Shown: positions 16,834 through 25,901, counted from the stretch's first letter. The stretch is DNA of 45,188 bases from JANQPA01 sp964628385 (GCA_964628385.1 CAZVOD010000032.1:1-45188), one strand, 5' to 3'. A program made the numbers and translations. The notes: a model not told the origin generated them from the sequence alone.

Positions 16834-17967
16834 CTAATTTAAATTTTCTACAATGATCTTAGCCATTTCTATCATATATCGATGTTGGTTTTTACCCAGT
16901 GTACGATCAGAATTATACTGCATAGCCATGCTGAATTTATGATCTTTTACATACTCTACTGCTGTGAGATAGCCTGGCATGTACCCCGAATAGCCATAGT
17001 GCAGGCCGTGGGGTGTTGTCCAGATAAAAGTGCTCAAGCCACAGCCGGAGTCTGCTGGTTGTCCAGACTTTAAATCTACCGGTTTAAGCATTTCCTGGTA
17101 GTAAGGGGCAGGGACTGTTTTCTTTTCGTGTAATTGTTTGATAAACCGGGCCAGATCAACCGTATTGGAGAGCAAACCTCCGCCCGTCCATTCAAATTGA
17201 GGATTCATGGCGTAATGACCATCCCTGACTACTTTTTGAGGTAGATTGAAAAAGTTTTCTTCTTCGATATAAGCCTGGGTAATTCCTTCCAGCTGGCTTT
17301 TGTAGGAAGGTCTGGTATCTTTTAAAGCCATTAGGCCTATCAATCGCTTTCTAAGTGTCGTATAAAAATTTTCGCCTGTCCATTTCTCTATCAGCATACC
17401 AAGTAAGATATAGTTAGTATCGGAGTAGCTCCATCCCTGGCCCGGGGCATGCACCGGATCTAGATCCAAAATAAAGCTCAGGCGTTCTTCTGGCGTCCAT
17501 CTCTTTTGTGGGGCTCTCCTCAATGCTTTGAGGAATTCAGGCTGGAAAATATAGCGCGGCACCCCTGACGTATGATTCAATAACATACGGATTGTCAGTT
17601 GTTTGGAATTGGGAATGCGGCTGTACCATTCTTCTTTCTCAAACCATTGCGCTATGGTGCTGTCCAGCGCAATATTCTTGTAGCGCATAACCTTAAAGGC
17701 CAGTGCCCCTACAAACATTTTACCAGTACTGCCCGCCAACATCCGAGCTCCGGGTTCCATGGCCTCTTTGGCTTCTTTGTCGGCCCATCCACTAGCGATA
17801 TTTACAAGGCTGCCATCAGGTAGGACGGCTGCGAAAGTTGCGCCCGGTATTTTCTCTGCTTTAACAATCTGGTCCAGCTTCTTTTGAAGGCTGCCCTGCA
17901 GCACATTTTGGGCAATGAGTTGTATGGATATAAAAAGCAGTAAGCAAAAGCAGGATGTAGTTTTCAT
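16834..17967 (-). CDS. Secreted serine hydrolase, class C beta-lactamase family
   Basis: This is a penicillin-binding-protein/beta-lactamase-fold hydrolase, probably periplasmic. A signal peptide covers about residues 1-19. The SxxK motif is S80-T-G-K83 in AGSTGKMF, the second motif is Y181-S-D in WSYSDTNY, and the third is likely the HYGYSGYMPGY segment. I chose the ATG at 17967; a TTG at 17976 is open but weak. The family includes D-aminopeptidases, esterases and peptidoglycan enzymes, so the name beta-lactamase should not be read as resistance. At 377 residues it is full length. It shares an operon-like spacing with the DUF481-like gene. A second member of the family lies at 24323-25720. 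Confidence 0.85.
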   Translation of the reverse strand: MKTTSCFCLLLFISIQLIAQNVLQGSLQKKLDQIVKAEKIPGATFAAVLPDGSLVNIASGWADKEAKEAMEPGARMLAGSTGKMFVGALAFKVMRYKNIALDSTIAQWFEKEEWYSRIPNSKQLTIRMLLNHTSGVPRYIFQPEFLKALRRAPQKRWTPEERLSFILDLDPVHAPGQGWSYSDTNYILLGMLIEKWTGENFYTTLRKRLIGLMALKDTRPSYKSQLEGITQAYIEEENFFNLPQKVVRDGHYAMNPQFEWTGGGLLSNTVDLARFIKQLHEKKTVPAPYYQEMLKPVDLKSGQPADSGCGLSTFIWTTPHGLHYGYSGYMPGYLTAVEYVKDHKFSMAMQYNSDRTLGKNQHRYMIEMAKIIVENLN

Positions 17968-18092
17968 TTTGGACAATTTTAAATTTCGAGCTCAAAAATA
18001 AGAAATGAAAAGTGGACCAATAGAAATAAATTGCCTTGATTCTTACAGTGGATAAGCAAATTCAGTATTTTCAGGGCGTTAAAACGAAGTAA

Positions 18093-19328
18093 ATGAAAGA
18101 AAGAGTTATAATAATTGGGGCTGGCGTAGCCGGTCTGATTGCTGCTCAGCGATGTGAAGAAGCCGGTATCGCTCCTTTACTTATCGAAGCGAGTGACCGG
18201 GTTGGCGGAAGGCTTAAAACGGATAAAAAAGACGGCTTTTTACTAGATCAGGGTTTTCAGGTTATGCTGACCGCCTATGAAGAAACAAAGCGTTATTTGA
18301 ATTATGATGCCTTAAAATTAAAATATTTTAAAACAGGAGCTATTATCAACCACGAGGGGCGAACCTTCTCTATTGCTGATCCACTAAGAGAACCATCCCA
18401 TCTGCTTGGTATGATTGCTTCTCCGGTGGGTACATTTCGGGATAAGTGGCTGATATTTAAATTGACGCAGCAGCTTAAGCGAACGTCATCGATGGAATTA
18501 TTCAAAGAAGATGATCCTACCACTATTGAGTATTTAGAAGCATATGGGTTTAGTAAAAAAATAATTCACCAGTTTTTTAAGCCCTTTTTTGGAGGGATAT
18601 TTTTGGAAAATGAGCTAAGAACTTCAGCCGGGATGTTTAAGTTCGTCCTTAAAAAGTTCAGTGAAGGCCTTGCAGCGTTACCCGAAGGAGGTATCGAAGC
18701 TATTCCGGCAATGCTGGCTGATAAGCTTACCCAAACTAAAATGCAGTTCAATAGCAGAGTCATTAAGGTGAGCAATGATCAATTGACCATGGAAGATGGC
18801 AGTAAAATAGGGTATGAGCAACTCATTATCACTATTGATCCCAGTAAATTAATGGATAATTTAGCTGATCAAAATGTAGAATACCTGGATACTACCAATC
18901 TGTATTTTTCAACGGATTATTCTATCCTTGGCTCTAAAGCCATTGCATTGGTGGCAGATTCAGAAAAAGCCATTAACAACTATTGTGTACTGACAGACGT
19001 AGCGCCCGGCTACAGTAGCAATGGAAAATCTTTGATATCCGTTACTCTTAAGGAAGGGCTGGGTAGCACAAAAGAAAACCACGAAATAGCTATGGAACTC
19101 AAGAAGCTGACGGGTTGTGCACAAACACCGGAGTTTGTCGCTAGATATCACATTAGAGAGGCACTACCCATAGTTGATTTTATGAGGTACGATGAGCAAT
19201 TTACTACTTTCGGCCTTACCAACAAGATCTTTCTGGCCGGAGATCACTTGCTGAATGGCTCTCTGGACGCAGCTATGAGAAGTGGAAGAAAGGCGGCTGA
19301 AGCTATGTTGGTAGCCTTGAAAAGTTAA
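18093..19328 (+). CDS. FAD-dependent oxidoreductase (amine oxidase/protoporphyrinogen oxidase-like)
   Basis: The N-terminus holds a dinucleotide-binding fold: IIGAGVAGLIAAQRCEEAG with the acidic end IEAS (residues about 6-38), followed by the DRVGGRLKTD motif typical of amine-oxidase/phytoene-desaturase flavoproteins. The C-terminus FLAGDHLLNGSLDAAMRSGRKAAEAML is the second FAD-binding block. The 411-residue protein has no signal. The substrate cannot be assigned; the family covers protoporphyrinogen oxidase-like, carotenoid and polyamine enzymes, and no pathway neighbour helps. It stands alone, with divergent and convergent genes around it and a strong terminator at its 3' end. Confidence 0.8.
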   Translation: MKERVIIIGAGVAGLIAAQRCEEAGIAPLLIEASDRVGGRLKTDKKDGFLLDQGFQVMLTAYEETKRYLNYDALKLKYFKTGAIINHEGRTFSIADPLREPSHLLGMIASPVGTFRDKWLIFKLTQQLKRTSSMELFKEDDPTTIEYLEAYGFSKKIIHQFFKPFFGGIFLENELRTSAGMFKFVLKKFSEGLAALPEGGIEAIPAMLADKLTQTKMQFNSRVIKVSNDQLTMEDGSKIGYEQLIITIDPSKLMDNLADQNVEYLDTTNLYFSTDYSILGSKAIALVADSEKAINNYCVLTDVAPGYSSNGKSLISVTLKEGLGSTKENHEIAMELKKLTGCAQTPEFVARYHIREALPIVDFMRYDEQFTTFGLTNKIFLAGDHLLNGSLDAAMRSGRKAAEAMLVALKS

Positions 19329-19352
19329 TTTTGTTAGAATTGAAAAAAAGAC

Positions 19353-19389
19353 AACCTGTACCAAAGTATTTTTCTTTTGTACAGGTTGC
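19353..19389. terminator. Bidirectional terminator between the FAD oxidoreductase and gnd
   Basis: CAACCTGTACCAAAG and CTTTTGTACAGGTTG pair along 15 bases with one mismatch around a short T-rich loop. The hairpin lies between two convergent genes (stops at 19328 and 19422) and is preceded by an A-run, giving a U-tract to the minus-strand gnd transcript. Confidence 0.8.
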
Positions 19390-19421
19390 CAGAGTTGGGA
19401 AGGAGTAGCTTAAGCTGTACG

Positions 19422-20837
19422 CTATTTACCCCATTCAGTATGAAACACGCCTCCTTTATCTATTCGCTCATAAGTGTGGGAACCAAAATAATCTCTTTGG
19501 GCCTGTACCAGATTTAGAGGTAAATGGCCGGAACGGAATGCATCAAAGTAATGAAAGGCGGAAGAAAGTGTCATTAGTGGTATACCATAATCCAGTGCCA
19601 GTTTTAGAACCGCCTTTGCACCGTTGTAGGTCCTGTCAAGGTCTGCTTTAAAAATAGGCGAAAGTAATAAGTTGGGTAAATCAGGCTGCACATTAAATGC
19701 TTTTCTGATCTCCTCGAGCAAATCAGCTCTGATGATGCAACCTCCCCGCCATATTTTGGCAATTCTTTCCATATCTAATTCATAGCCGGCTTCCTCGGAG
19801 GCTTCTGCCAACTGGCTGTATCCCTGGGCATAAGCAATAATAAAAGCAAAGTGAAGGGCTTCCTTGAGGTTGTCAACCAGCTCCTGAGAGTCAATGCCTG
19901 CCAACTCAAAGTTGGAATCAGGGAATATCTCAGCCGCTTTCAGGCGATTTACTTTTTGGGAAGACAAGCCCCGCATAGTTACTGCAGAATCAATAGTTGG
20001 TACAGGAATACCCAGGTCCATAGCGTGTTGGGAAGTCCATTTGCCAGTGCCCTTTTGCTTAGCTTTGTCTAGTATTTTATCAATTAAATCCCCTTCCGCC
20101 TGATCATCCTTCTGTTTGAATATCTCAGCGGTGATCTCTACTAAAAAAGAACGCAATTCCTTTTGATTCCAATCGTCAAAAATATCTGCAATCTGGTCAT
20201 TGGGAAGTTTAGCTACCTTTTTTAGTACAGAACAGACTTCGGCAATCAATTGCATCATGCCGTATTCAATACCATTATGTACCATCTTTACATAATGCCC
20301 GGCAGAAGACTTTCCCATATAATCTACGCAAGGCTCGCCCTGAACTTTGGCGGCAACAGCTTCCAGGATAGGGGCGACCATCTGGTAAGCGTCTTTATCT
20401 CCACCCGGCATAATGCTGGGCCCGCGGCGAGCACCTTCTGCGCCACCCGAAACGCCTACGCCCAGAAAATGAATATTTTTTTCGGCTAGTCTTTTAACTC
20501 TTCTATCTGTATCTTCAAAATGAGAGTTACCACCGTCGATGATCAGGTCGCCTTCACTGACGTGCTCCAGGAGTTGATCTGTGACGGCATCTACTGCTTG
20601 ACCAGCTGGTACCAGAAGCATGATCTTCCGGGGTGTTTTCAGCTGAGCAACGAAAGTTTTCATATCAGTAGTGCCGCTTATGGTTCTGCTTTTGCCCTCT
20701 GATTCTAGTGCATCTACTTTTTCCTTATCCAGATCAAGACCCAGGGCTGAGAATCCATTATCGGCAACGTTTAATAAAAAATTTCTACCCATCACCCCCA
20801 ATCCAATCATTCCGAAGTCAAAGTTAGCTTGAGCCAT
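19422..20837 (-). CDS. gnd: 6-phosphogluconate dehydrogenase (decarboxylating)
   Basis: Gnd converts 6-phosphogluconate to ribulose-5-phosphate and CO2, making NADPH. The motifs are GLGVMGRNFLLN (residues about 13-24), the substrate-binding DGGNSHFEDTDRR near 100-112, VGVSGGAEGARRGPSIMPGG, the catalytic KMVHNGIEYGMMQLIAE near 185-200, and the C-terminal RDYFGSHTYERID. The 471-residue length is that of the long decarboxylating form. It lies 34 bp after rpiB on the same strand. zwf and pgl are on the other side of the shared intergenic region, so the whole oxidative pentose phosphate route is clustered. Confidence 0.97.
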   Translation of the reverse strand: MAQANFDFGMIGLGVMGRNFLLNVADNGFSALGLDLDKEKVDALESEGKSRTISGTTDMKTFVAQLKTPRKIMLLVPAGQAVDAVTDQLLEHVSEGDLIIDGGNSHFEDTDRRVKRLAEKNIHFLGVGVSGGAEGARRGPSIMPGGDKDAYQMVAPILEAVAAKVQGEPCVDYMGKSSAGHYVKMVHNGIEYGMMQLIAEVCSVLKKVAKLPNDQIADIFDDWNQKELRSFLVEITAEIFKQKDDQAEGDLIDKILDKAKQKGTGKWTSQHAMDLGIPVPTIDSAVTMRGLSSQKVNRLKAAEIFPDSNFELAGIDSQELVDNLKEALHFAFIIAYAQGYSQLAEASEEAGYELDMERIAKIWRGGCIIRADLLEEIRKAFNVQPDLPNLLLSPIFKADLDRTYNGAKAVLKLALDYGIPLMTLSSAFHYFDAFRSGHLPLNLVQAQRDYFGSHTYERIDKGGVFHTEWGK

Positions 20838-20871
20838 TTTTTGTTTTTTTTAAGGTATAAAGTAATTAATA

Positions 20872-21333
20872 TCAGGCTGGTGAATGCCAATTTTTCTCCA
20901 GGTTATTTACCTTGTCTAATCTTCTTTGGTGGCGTGCTTCTCCTGAATAGTTAGCCTCCAGAAAAGCCTCCACGATCTCACGGGCCAGGGCCTCTCCAAT
21001 GACTCTACCCCCCAGGCAGATTACATTCAGTGCATCGTGTTCTACACCCTGATGAGCAGAGTAGGTTTCTGTGATCAAAGCTGCTCGTACTCCCCTGATC
21101 TTATTGGCGGCCACACAGGCACCGACACCACTACCACAAATGGCAATGCCCTTTTCTACTTCTCCACGGGAGATGCCTTCTGCCAATGGAATGATCAGGT
21201 CCGGATAATCATCAGCTTTATCATATTCATGAGCGCCATAGTCTTTCACTTCCATACCGGATGCTTTGATGATTTCTACTATTTTATTTTTAAGTTCAAA
21301 ACCGCCGTGGTCAGCTGCTACTCCTATTTTCAT
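20872..21333 (-). CDS. rpiB: Ribose-5-phosphate isomerase B
   Basis: RpiB interconverts ribulose-5-phosphate and ribose-5-phosphate. The start MKIGVAADHGGFELKNKI, the motif IAICGSGVGACVAANKIRGVRAAL (catalytic cysteine in CGSG, about residue 67), VEHDALNVICLGGRVIG with the conserved histidine, and the phosphate-binding GEARHQRRLDKV identify it. Relatives usually read RxHNxAN where this protein has VEHDALN, a mild divergence. At 153 residues it is normal. It heads a two-gene unit with gnd, matching its place in the pathway just after Gnd. Its leader contains the ACTTTGTACAAAGT palindrome. Confidence 0.93.
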   Translation of the reverse strand: MKIGVAADHGGFELKNKIVEIIKASGMEVKDYGAHEYDKADDYPDLIIPLAEGISRGEVEKGIAICGSGVGACVAANKIRGVRAALITETYSAHQGVEHDALNVICLGGRVIGEALAREIVEAFLEANYSGEARHQRRLDKVNNLEKNWHSPA

Positions 21334-21408
21334 AATTTTTATTTGTAGGTGTTAAAAATCTGGTATTAAATTTTCCTAAAAAAACAGAAGGAGAGACTCT
21401 TTTTATTT

Positions 21409-21422
21409 ACTTTGTACAAAGT
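21409..21422. promoter_or_regulatory. Perfect 14-bp palindrome upstream of rpiB
   Basis: ACTTTGTACAAAGT reads the same on both strands and lies 76 bp before the rpiB start. Its position and symmetry suit a dimeric regulator, but it also overlaps a TA-CAC-TTTG stretch on the minus strand that may be a promoter core with one base too many in the spacer. No regulator can be named. Confidence 0.35.
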
Positions 21423-21728
21423 GTAAGTCATAATCAGATGTACATTCTTTACTACTGAAAGGTTTGGATCAGCGTCCCCTTCTTCATTTTTTCAAGCTTA
21501 AAACTACAATTAAATATCCCTTTGCCGACATTTTGTTCAAAACTAAAACTCCTTTCTGGTACTATTGAGAGGAAGGCTTGTTGTAATTTGTACAAAAAGG
21601 AAAATTCAGCAATATTGACCTTTTAATATCCTGCTTTTTGAGTAGCTTAAAATTTATCAAACAGTAATTAGACAGAGCATTTATCAGTTCCTCTGTTGTT
21701 TGGTTACGATAAGTAGCAGTATCAATAA

Positions 21729-21892
21729 TAGACTTGTTTCGTAGGGGTAGAATAGTGGGAAAATTGAATTCTTTTTCTCCCACGCGAAGGCTTTTTGAGG
21801 GAGCCTAGCAGCGCTAAGCGACTGATAAAAGGCACAGTGTGGGAGAAAAAGAACCAATTTTTACCTATTTTAATACCTACGAAACAAGTCTA
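21729..21892. repeat. 164-bp imperfect inverted-repeat element before zwf
   Basis: The left arm (21729-21783) and right arm (21839-21892) are inverted copies of each other. The outer 17 bases (TAGACTTGTTTCGTAGG) and the inner 15 bases (TTCTTTTTCTCCCAC) match exactly, and the 22-23 bases between them match at roughly 70 percent. A 55-bp core separates the arms. The element could form a large cruciform or RNA hairpin, or be a small non-autonomous mobile element. It ends 36 bp before the zwf start, so it lies in or just before the zwf leader. Confidence 0.8.
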
Positions 21893-21928
21893 ATCTTAAT
21901 CCATTTATTTCAGCCAAAACAAAACAAG

Positions 21929-23446
21929 ATGGAACCGCTAATTTTTGTCATTTTTGGAGCTTCCGGCGATTTGGCCAAGCGTAAATTATTGCCTTCTTTA
22001 TTCCAGTTGCACAAATCTGGCCAGCTGCCTGCTAACTTTATTGTTCTGGGCGTAAGCCGTACCAAGTATAGCGATGAAAGCTATAGAGAAGACGCCTTTG
22101 ATAATAATAAACACATCAAAAAAGAGGGTGCTACTCCTAAAATGGAAAGCGATTTTGCTCGGAAGTTGCACTATCTTCCTATTGATACTTTTGCACAGGA
22201 AGATTACGAATTAGTAAAGGATCGCCTGGAAGAACTGGACCGCGAGTTTCACACCAAGGGTAACTATATCTTTTACTTATCTACACCACCTAGCATGTAC
22301 GAAGTTATTATCCCGTTTTTAGCTCATTACAAGCTCAATGATATCAGTACTGGCCTAAAAAGATTGGTCATAGAAAAACCATTCGGCTATGATCTGGGGT
22401 CAGCCAAAGACCTGAATGATAGGTTGTTGACGCACTTTCGCGAAAATCAAATTTACCGAATAGACCATTACCTCGGGAAGGAAACTGTACAGAATTTGTT
22501 AGTAACCAGGTTTGCTAATGGTATTTTTGAGCCGCTATGGAACAGAAACTTTATTGGGCACGTAGAGATTACTTCTGCCGAAAATATAGGCGTAGAAGGA
22601 AGAGGTGGGTACTACGACAAATCGGGAGCCCTAAGGGATATGTTTCAGAATCACTTATTGCAGGTTTTGGCGCACATAGCTATGGAGCCTCCTATTGACG
22701 CGGATGCACAGTCTATCAGAGCTGAAAAAGCAAAACTTCTTCAGTCTTTGCGTCCTATTGCGATTGAGGATGTAGGGCGTTATGTAGTACGCGGTCAGTA
22801 TATAAACTCTAACATAAATGGTGTACAAAGAAAAGGTTACCGCGAAGAAGAAGGCGTACCAGAAGATTCCAAAACAGAGACCTATGCAGCGGTTAAGTTT
22901 TTTGTCGATAACTGGCGTTGGGCGGATGTACCTTTTTATGTAAGAACAGGTAAGGCACTGCCTACTAAAGTTACAGAGATCACCATTTCCTTTAAAGCTC
23001 CTCCCCATGGCTTATTCAGGAATGCAACGGAAGTGATGAAGGCTAAAAATAAAATGGTCATACGTATTCAGCCAGACGAAGGTTTGCTATTGAACTTTGG
23101 AATGAAAATACCGGGAGCCGGCTTCAAAGTAAAGAATGTGGACATGGATTTCCATTACTCAGATCTAGCCAATATCTATGTTCCTGATGCCTACGAGCGT
23201 TTGCTGAGTGATTGTATCAAGGGAGACGCTACACTTTATGCCCGTGGAGAATCCGTAGTAGCGGCTTGGCAGTTCGTAGACCCTATTCTCAAAGCCTGGA
23301 AAGATGATCCGGATGTTAAATTATTTGGATACCCCGCTGGCACTTGGGGACCCGATAATGCAGATATGTTGTTTGATACATGGCCACAGGGCTGGCGGAA
23401 CCCCTGCCCATCGTTGACTGCAGATAATCATTTTTGTGAGCTTTAG
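21929..23446 (+). CDS. zwf: Glucose-6-phosphate 1-dehydrogenase
   Basis: Zwf oxidises glucose-6-phosphate to 6-phosphogluconolactone, giving NADPH, and opens the oxidative pentose phosphate pathway. The nucleotide-binding motif IFGASGDLAKRKLLP lies at residues about 7-21, and the catalytic signature RIDHYLGKETVQNLL lies near residue 175. EKPFGYDLGSAKDLN precedes it. I chose the ATG at 21929 (505 residues). The frame is open to a GTG at 21839, but that extension lies inside the inverted repeat and is not protein-like. pgl follows after 96 bp on the same strand. The C-terminal FGYPAGTWGPDNADML is family-typical. Confidence 0.97.
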   Translation: MEPLIFVIFGASGDLAKRKLLPSLFQLHKSGQLPANFIVLGVSRTKYSDESYREDAFDNNKHIKKEGATPKMESDFARKLHYLPIDTFAQEDYELVKDRLEELDREFHTKGNYIFYLSTPPSMYEVIIPFLAHYKLNDISTGLKRLVIEKPFGYDLGSAKDLNDRLLTHFRENQIYRIDHYLGKETVQNLLVTRFANGIFEPLWNRNFIGHVEITSAENIGVEGRGGYYDKSGALRDMFQNHLLQVLAHIAMEPPIDADAQSIRAEKAKLLQSLRPIAIEDVGRYVVRGQYINSNINGVQRKGYREEEGVPEDSKTETYAAVKFFVDNWRWADVPFYVRTGKALPTKVTEITISFKAPPHGLFRNATEVMKAKNKMVIRIQPDEGLLLNFGMKIPGAGFKVKNVDMDFHYSDLANIYVPDAYERLLSDCIKGDATLYARGESVVAAWQFVDPILKAWKDDPDVKLFGYPAGTWGPDNADMLFDTWPQGWRNPCPSLTADNHFCEL

Positions 23447-23542
23447 GGTAGGTGGAATTTCCAAAGAAGCTCCAAACCTCATTGCTCAGAAATCAGTTTA
23501 GCAAAAAGGCTAGTATTTCACTGAAAAATCAAGTCTGATCAT

Positions 23543-24265
23543 TTGAAAAATACATTGAATTTGGAAAAGCATATTTTTAAGGATAAAAAAGCTGTCGCAG
23601 AAAGGTTTGCTGAATACCTTAAAGGACAAATTGAAAAAAAGGAGACTTTTACCGTAGCGCTTTCGGGGGGGAGTACTCCTAAAGTGCTCTTTACCTATCT
23701 GGCAGAACATTACGCCCACTCTATAGACTGGAAAAAAGTGATTCTGTTTTGGGGAGATGAACGATGTGTACCACCCACAGATGAAGATAGTAACTACAAG
23801 ATGACAAAAGAACATCTGCTGGAGCATGTATCCATTCCTGAAGAAAATATTTTTCGGATCAAAGGAGAAAATAATCCGGAGGAAGAAGCTAGAAGGTATG
23901 TGCTGGAGGGGCTTGCAAAGGTAAAGATAGCTGGAGGTTGGCCTCAATTTGATATGGTAATGTTGGGTATGGGAGAAGATGGGCACACGGCTTCTATCTT
24001 TCCACACCAAATGGAATTACTGACCTCTGGCGATTATTGCGCGGTGGCTACTCACCCAAAATCAGGCCAAAGGCGCATAACTCTTACCGGAAAGGTTATC
24101 AATAATGCCGAAAACGTATCGTTCCTAGTAACAGGAGCGGGAAAACGGGAAAAAGTTAAAGCAATATTCAACCAACAAAATGGGTATAAACACTATCCTG
24201 CTGCCCATATTAGTCCGGTTAATGGCGAGCTGCACTGGTGGATGGACAAGGCTGCTGCGCAGTGA
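23543..24265 (+). CDS. pgl: 6-phosphogluconolactonase
   Basis: Pgl (DevB type) hydrolyses 6-phosphogluconolactone between the Zwf and Gnd steps. The motifs VALSGGSTPKVLF (residues about 38-50), FWGDERCVPPTDEDSNYKM (about 71-89) and MGMGEDGHTASIFP (about 143-156) are all present. The protein has 240 residues. No ATG is found in a suitable place; the frame starts at TTG (23543), with another TTG at 23555 or later also possible, so the exact N-terminus is uncertain. It is the second gene after zwf and ends before a strong hairpin shared with the convergent hydrolase gene. Confidence 0.93.
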   Translation: MKNTLNLEKHIFKDKKAVAERFAEYLKGQIEKKETFTVALSGGSTPKVLFTYLAEHYAHSIDWKKVILFWGDERCVPPTDEDSNYKMTKEHLLEHVSIPEENIFRIKGENNPEEEARRYVLEGLAKVKIAGGWPQFDMVMLGMGEDGHTASIFPHQMELLTSGDYCAVATHPKSGQRRITLTGKVINNAENVSFLVTGAGKREKVKAIFNQQNGYKHYPAAHISPVNGELHWWMDKAAAQ

Positions 24266-24292
24266 ACAGCTTATTAGATAGCTATATTTGAG

Positions 24293-24321
24293 TTTTCTAC
24301 TCACTTTTGGTGAGTAGAAAA
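24293..24321. terminator. Hairpin terminator between pgl and the convergent serine hydrolase
   Basis: TTTTCTACTCAC and GTGAGTAGAAAA pair perfectly over 12 bases around a TTTTG loop. It sits 27 bp after the pgl stop and directly abuts the stop of the minus-strand hydrolase gene, so it can end both transcripts. Confidence 0.75.
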
Positions 24322-24322
24322 T

Positions 24323-25720
24323 CTATTCTCCTACTCGGTTATCGACTACCGGCTGTAGGATATAGTGGCCGTATTTGTGATCTTTTCTCAGGCCTGTTAT
24401 CATAGTGTTGGATTTTTTGAATTGGTAAAAAGTATTATCAGATATCCATTTTTCATTTCCTACGTAATGTAGCGTATCGGGAGTGTTGTTTTCGGAGTCT
24501 TCTACCACCAAATAGTTATCTGCTGTGGTCACCTTGACTGTAACTGATTGCCCTCTGCCGGGGCCCTGGTAGGTACCTATGAGTTTTTCTATATTACCTT
24601 CATATTTTTTATAGTCAGCTTCTTGAAAGTCCAAAAGGAATCCGGCCAATTCTTTGGCAATATCAGAAGGCGCAGCCGGACCGCTGGTATTGAATAGACT
24701 AACAATAGTAAGATTCTCTTCGGGGAAATGTATGGTAGAGGAAAGAAACCCAGGAATACCGCCGCCGTGTTCTATCATTTGATACCCTTTGTATTGATCC
24801 AGCGTAATTCCTTTAGCGTATCGTAGAGTGGTACCATCGTTGAGGGTACCAACGCTGAGCAATTCCTCGTACATTTTCGCATTTAGTATCTTGCCATTGT
24901 GTAATGCCTGGTTCCACTTAAGCAAATCTTCAACAGTAGAGCAAAGCGAGCCAGCCGAATAAGGCCAGTTAGGATGTAAATAGCTAGCGTGATACAATTG
25001 TCCTTCGTAGAATTGGTATCCTTTTGCCCTCTTTTTGACTATTTCTGTTACACTTTTGTAGTAAGAGTTATGCATTCCTGCTTTGTCAAAAATATTTTCC
25101 TCAATATACTCAGCGTAAGTTTTATTACTAAGTTTTTCAATAACCAGGCCAAGGATAAAATAGGCGGTATTGTTGTAAATCTGAGCCTCTCCGGGTTCAA
25201 AATCAAAGGGTTCTGTTTCCATTAATCGCAGCATAGTATCTCTAGGTAATTCTCTGAAAGCCACTTTCATGAATTGCCTGGATTGTGTGTAGCTCTTTAT
25301 TCCCGAAGTATGATGGAGCAATTGATTGATACTTATTTTTCGACCATCAGTATCGAAGTCTATATATTTTGTAAAATCATCTTCAAGGCTCAGTTTACCC
25401 TGTTCTGCCAGCTGTAAAATAGCCACCCCTGTGAATTGCTTGGTTACAGAGCCGATCTCAAAAGAAGCATCGATCGGCATGGGAATATTCCATTCCAGAT
25501 CAGCGAAGCCGTAACTTTCTCTAAGTAGGAAGGTTCCGTTTTGAGCTACTCCAATAGCTGCCCCTGCTACCATCTGGCTGTCTAGCAGAGGTTTGATAAT
25601 ACTGTCCAGTTTTTCTACTAATGCATTGCCCTCCCTATTGGTATTGAATAAGGAAAAGGTACAGGATGAGAAAATGACCAGTAGCAAGACATAAGTAAGA
25701 ACAAAGTGCTTGAGCTTCAT
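24323..25720 (-). CDS. Lipoprotein serine hydrolase, class C beta-lactamase family
   Basis: A 465-residue hydrolase with a lipoprotein signal: hydrophobic residues 6-17 then a FSSC lipobox with C20 as the lipidated cysteine. It is therefore probably anchored to a membrane facing the periplasm or surface. The active-site motifs are S91-V-T-K94 in EIGSVTKQF, Y182-N-N in IYNNTAYFILG, and HGGGIPGF near residue 318. After about residue 375 an extra beta-rich C-terminal domain begins (LIGTYQGPGRGQSVTVKV), as in many peptidase-like members. The substrate is unknown. It is a single gene, divergent from the T9SS gene. Confidence 0.85.
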   Translation of the reverse strand: MKLKHFVLTYVLLLVIFSSCTFSLFNTNREGNALVEKLDSIIKPLLDSQMVAGAAIGVAQNGTFLLRESYGFADLEWNIPMPIDASFEIGSVTKQFTGVAILQLAEQGKLSLEDDFTKYIDFDTDGRKISINQLLHHTSGIKSYTQSRQFMKVAFRELPRDTMLRLMETEPFDFEPGEAQIYNNTAYFILGLVIEKLSNKTYAEYIEENIFDKAGMHNSYYKSVTEIVKKRAKGYQFYEGQLYHASYLHPNWPYSAGSLCSTVEDLLKWNQALHNGKILNAKMYEELLSVGTLNDGTTLRYAKGITLDQYKGYQMIEHGGGIPGFLSSTIHFPEENLTIVSLFNTSGPAAPSDIAKELAGFLLDFQEADYKKYEGNIEKLIGTYQGPGRGQSVTVKVTTADNYLVVEDSENNTPDTLHYVGNEKWISDNTFYQFKKSNTMITGLRKDHKYGHYILQPVVDNRVGE

Positions 25721-25901
25721 TTGTGTGTTGGTATAATTTTTCCACCAAAATACCTATAAAACAGATGAAAAACCAGTTTTGTTACGGAGTGCTTTGAGTG
25801 GAAAGCGGCAGTCATTAAAAAGTACCTAATGCCTGCAGTTATCCCCCCTAGGCACTACTCCTGTTATTTAGCTCGATTGATCTCCTCGGAAGCACTAAAG
25901 G

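Larger units (their letters stand above)
21334..21928. other. Divergent regulatory region between rpiB-gnd and zwf-pgl
   Basis: This 595-bp spacer separates two divergent pentose-phosphate transcripts and must hold both promoters. It contains a perfect 14-bp palindrome near the rpiB side and a long imperfect inverted repeat near the zwf side, both listed separately. A 73-codon minus-strand frame at 21562-21783 is open but starts with GTG inside the repeat and has no ribosome-binding site, so I do not call it a gene. Confidence 0.7.

Noticed and set aside
21562..21783. 73-codon minus-strand frame between rpiB and zwf
   Set aside because: It starts with GTG inside the inverted-repeat arm, has no ribosome-binding site and no recognisable domain. 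Its likeness to the extended zwf N-terminus (both begin MGEKE) is explained by the inverted repeat itself.
21839..21928. 30-residue N-terminal extension of Zwf from a GTG start
   Set aside because: It lies in the repeat arm and in the leader; the conserved Zwf N-terminus begins at the ATG at 21929.
22655..23008. 117-codon minus-strand frame inside zwf
   Set aside because: It is fully antisense to conserved Zwf sequence and has no independent support.
19422..24265. Possible genomic island around the pentose phosphate genes
   Set aside because: No integrase, tRNA, direct repeats or clear composition change; the genes are ordinary core metabolism.
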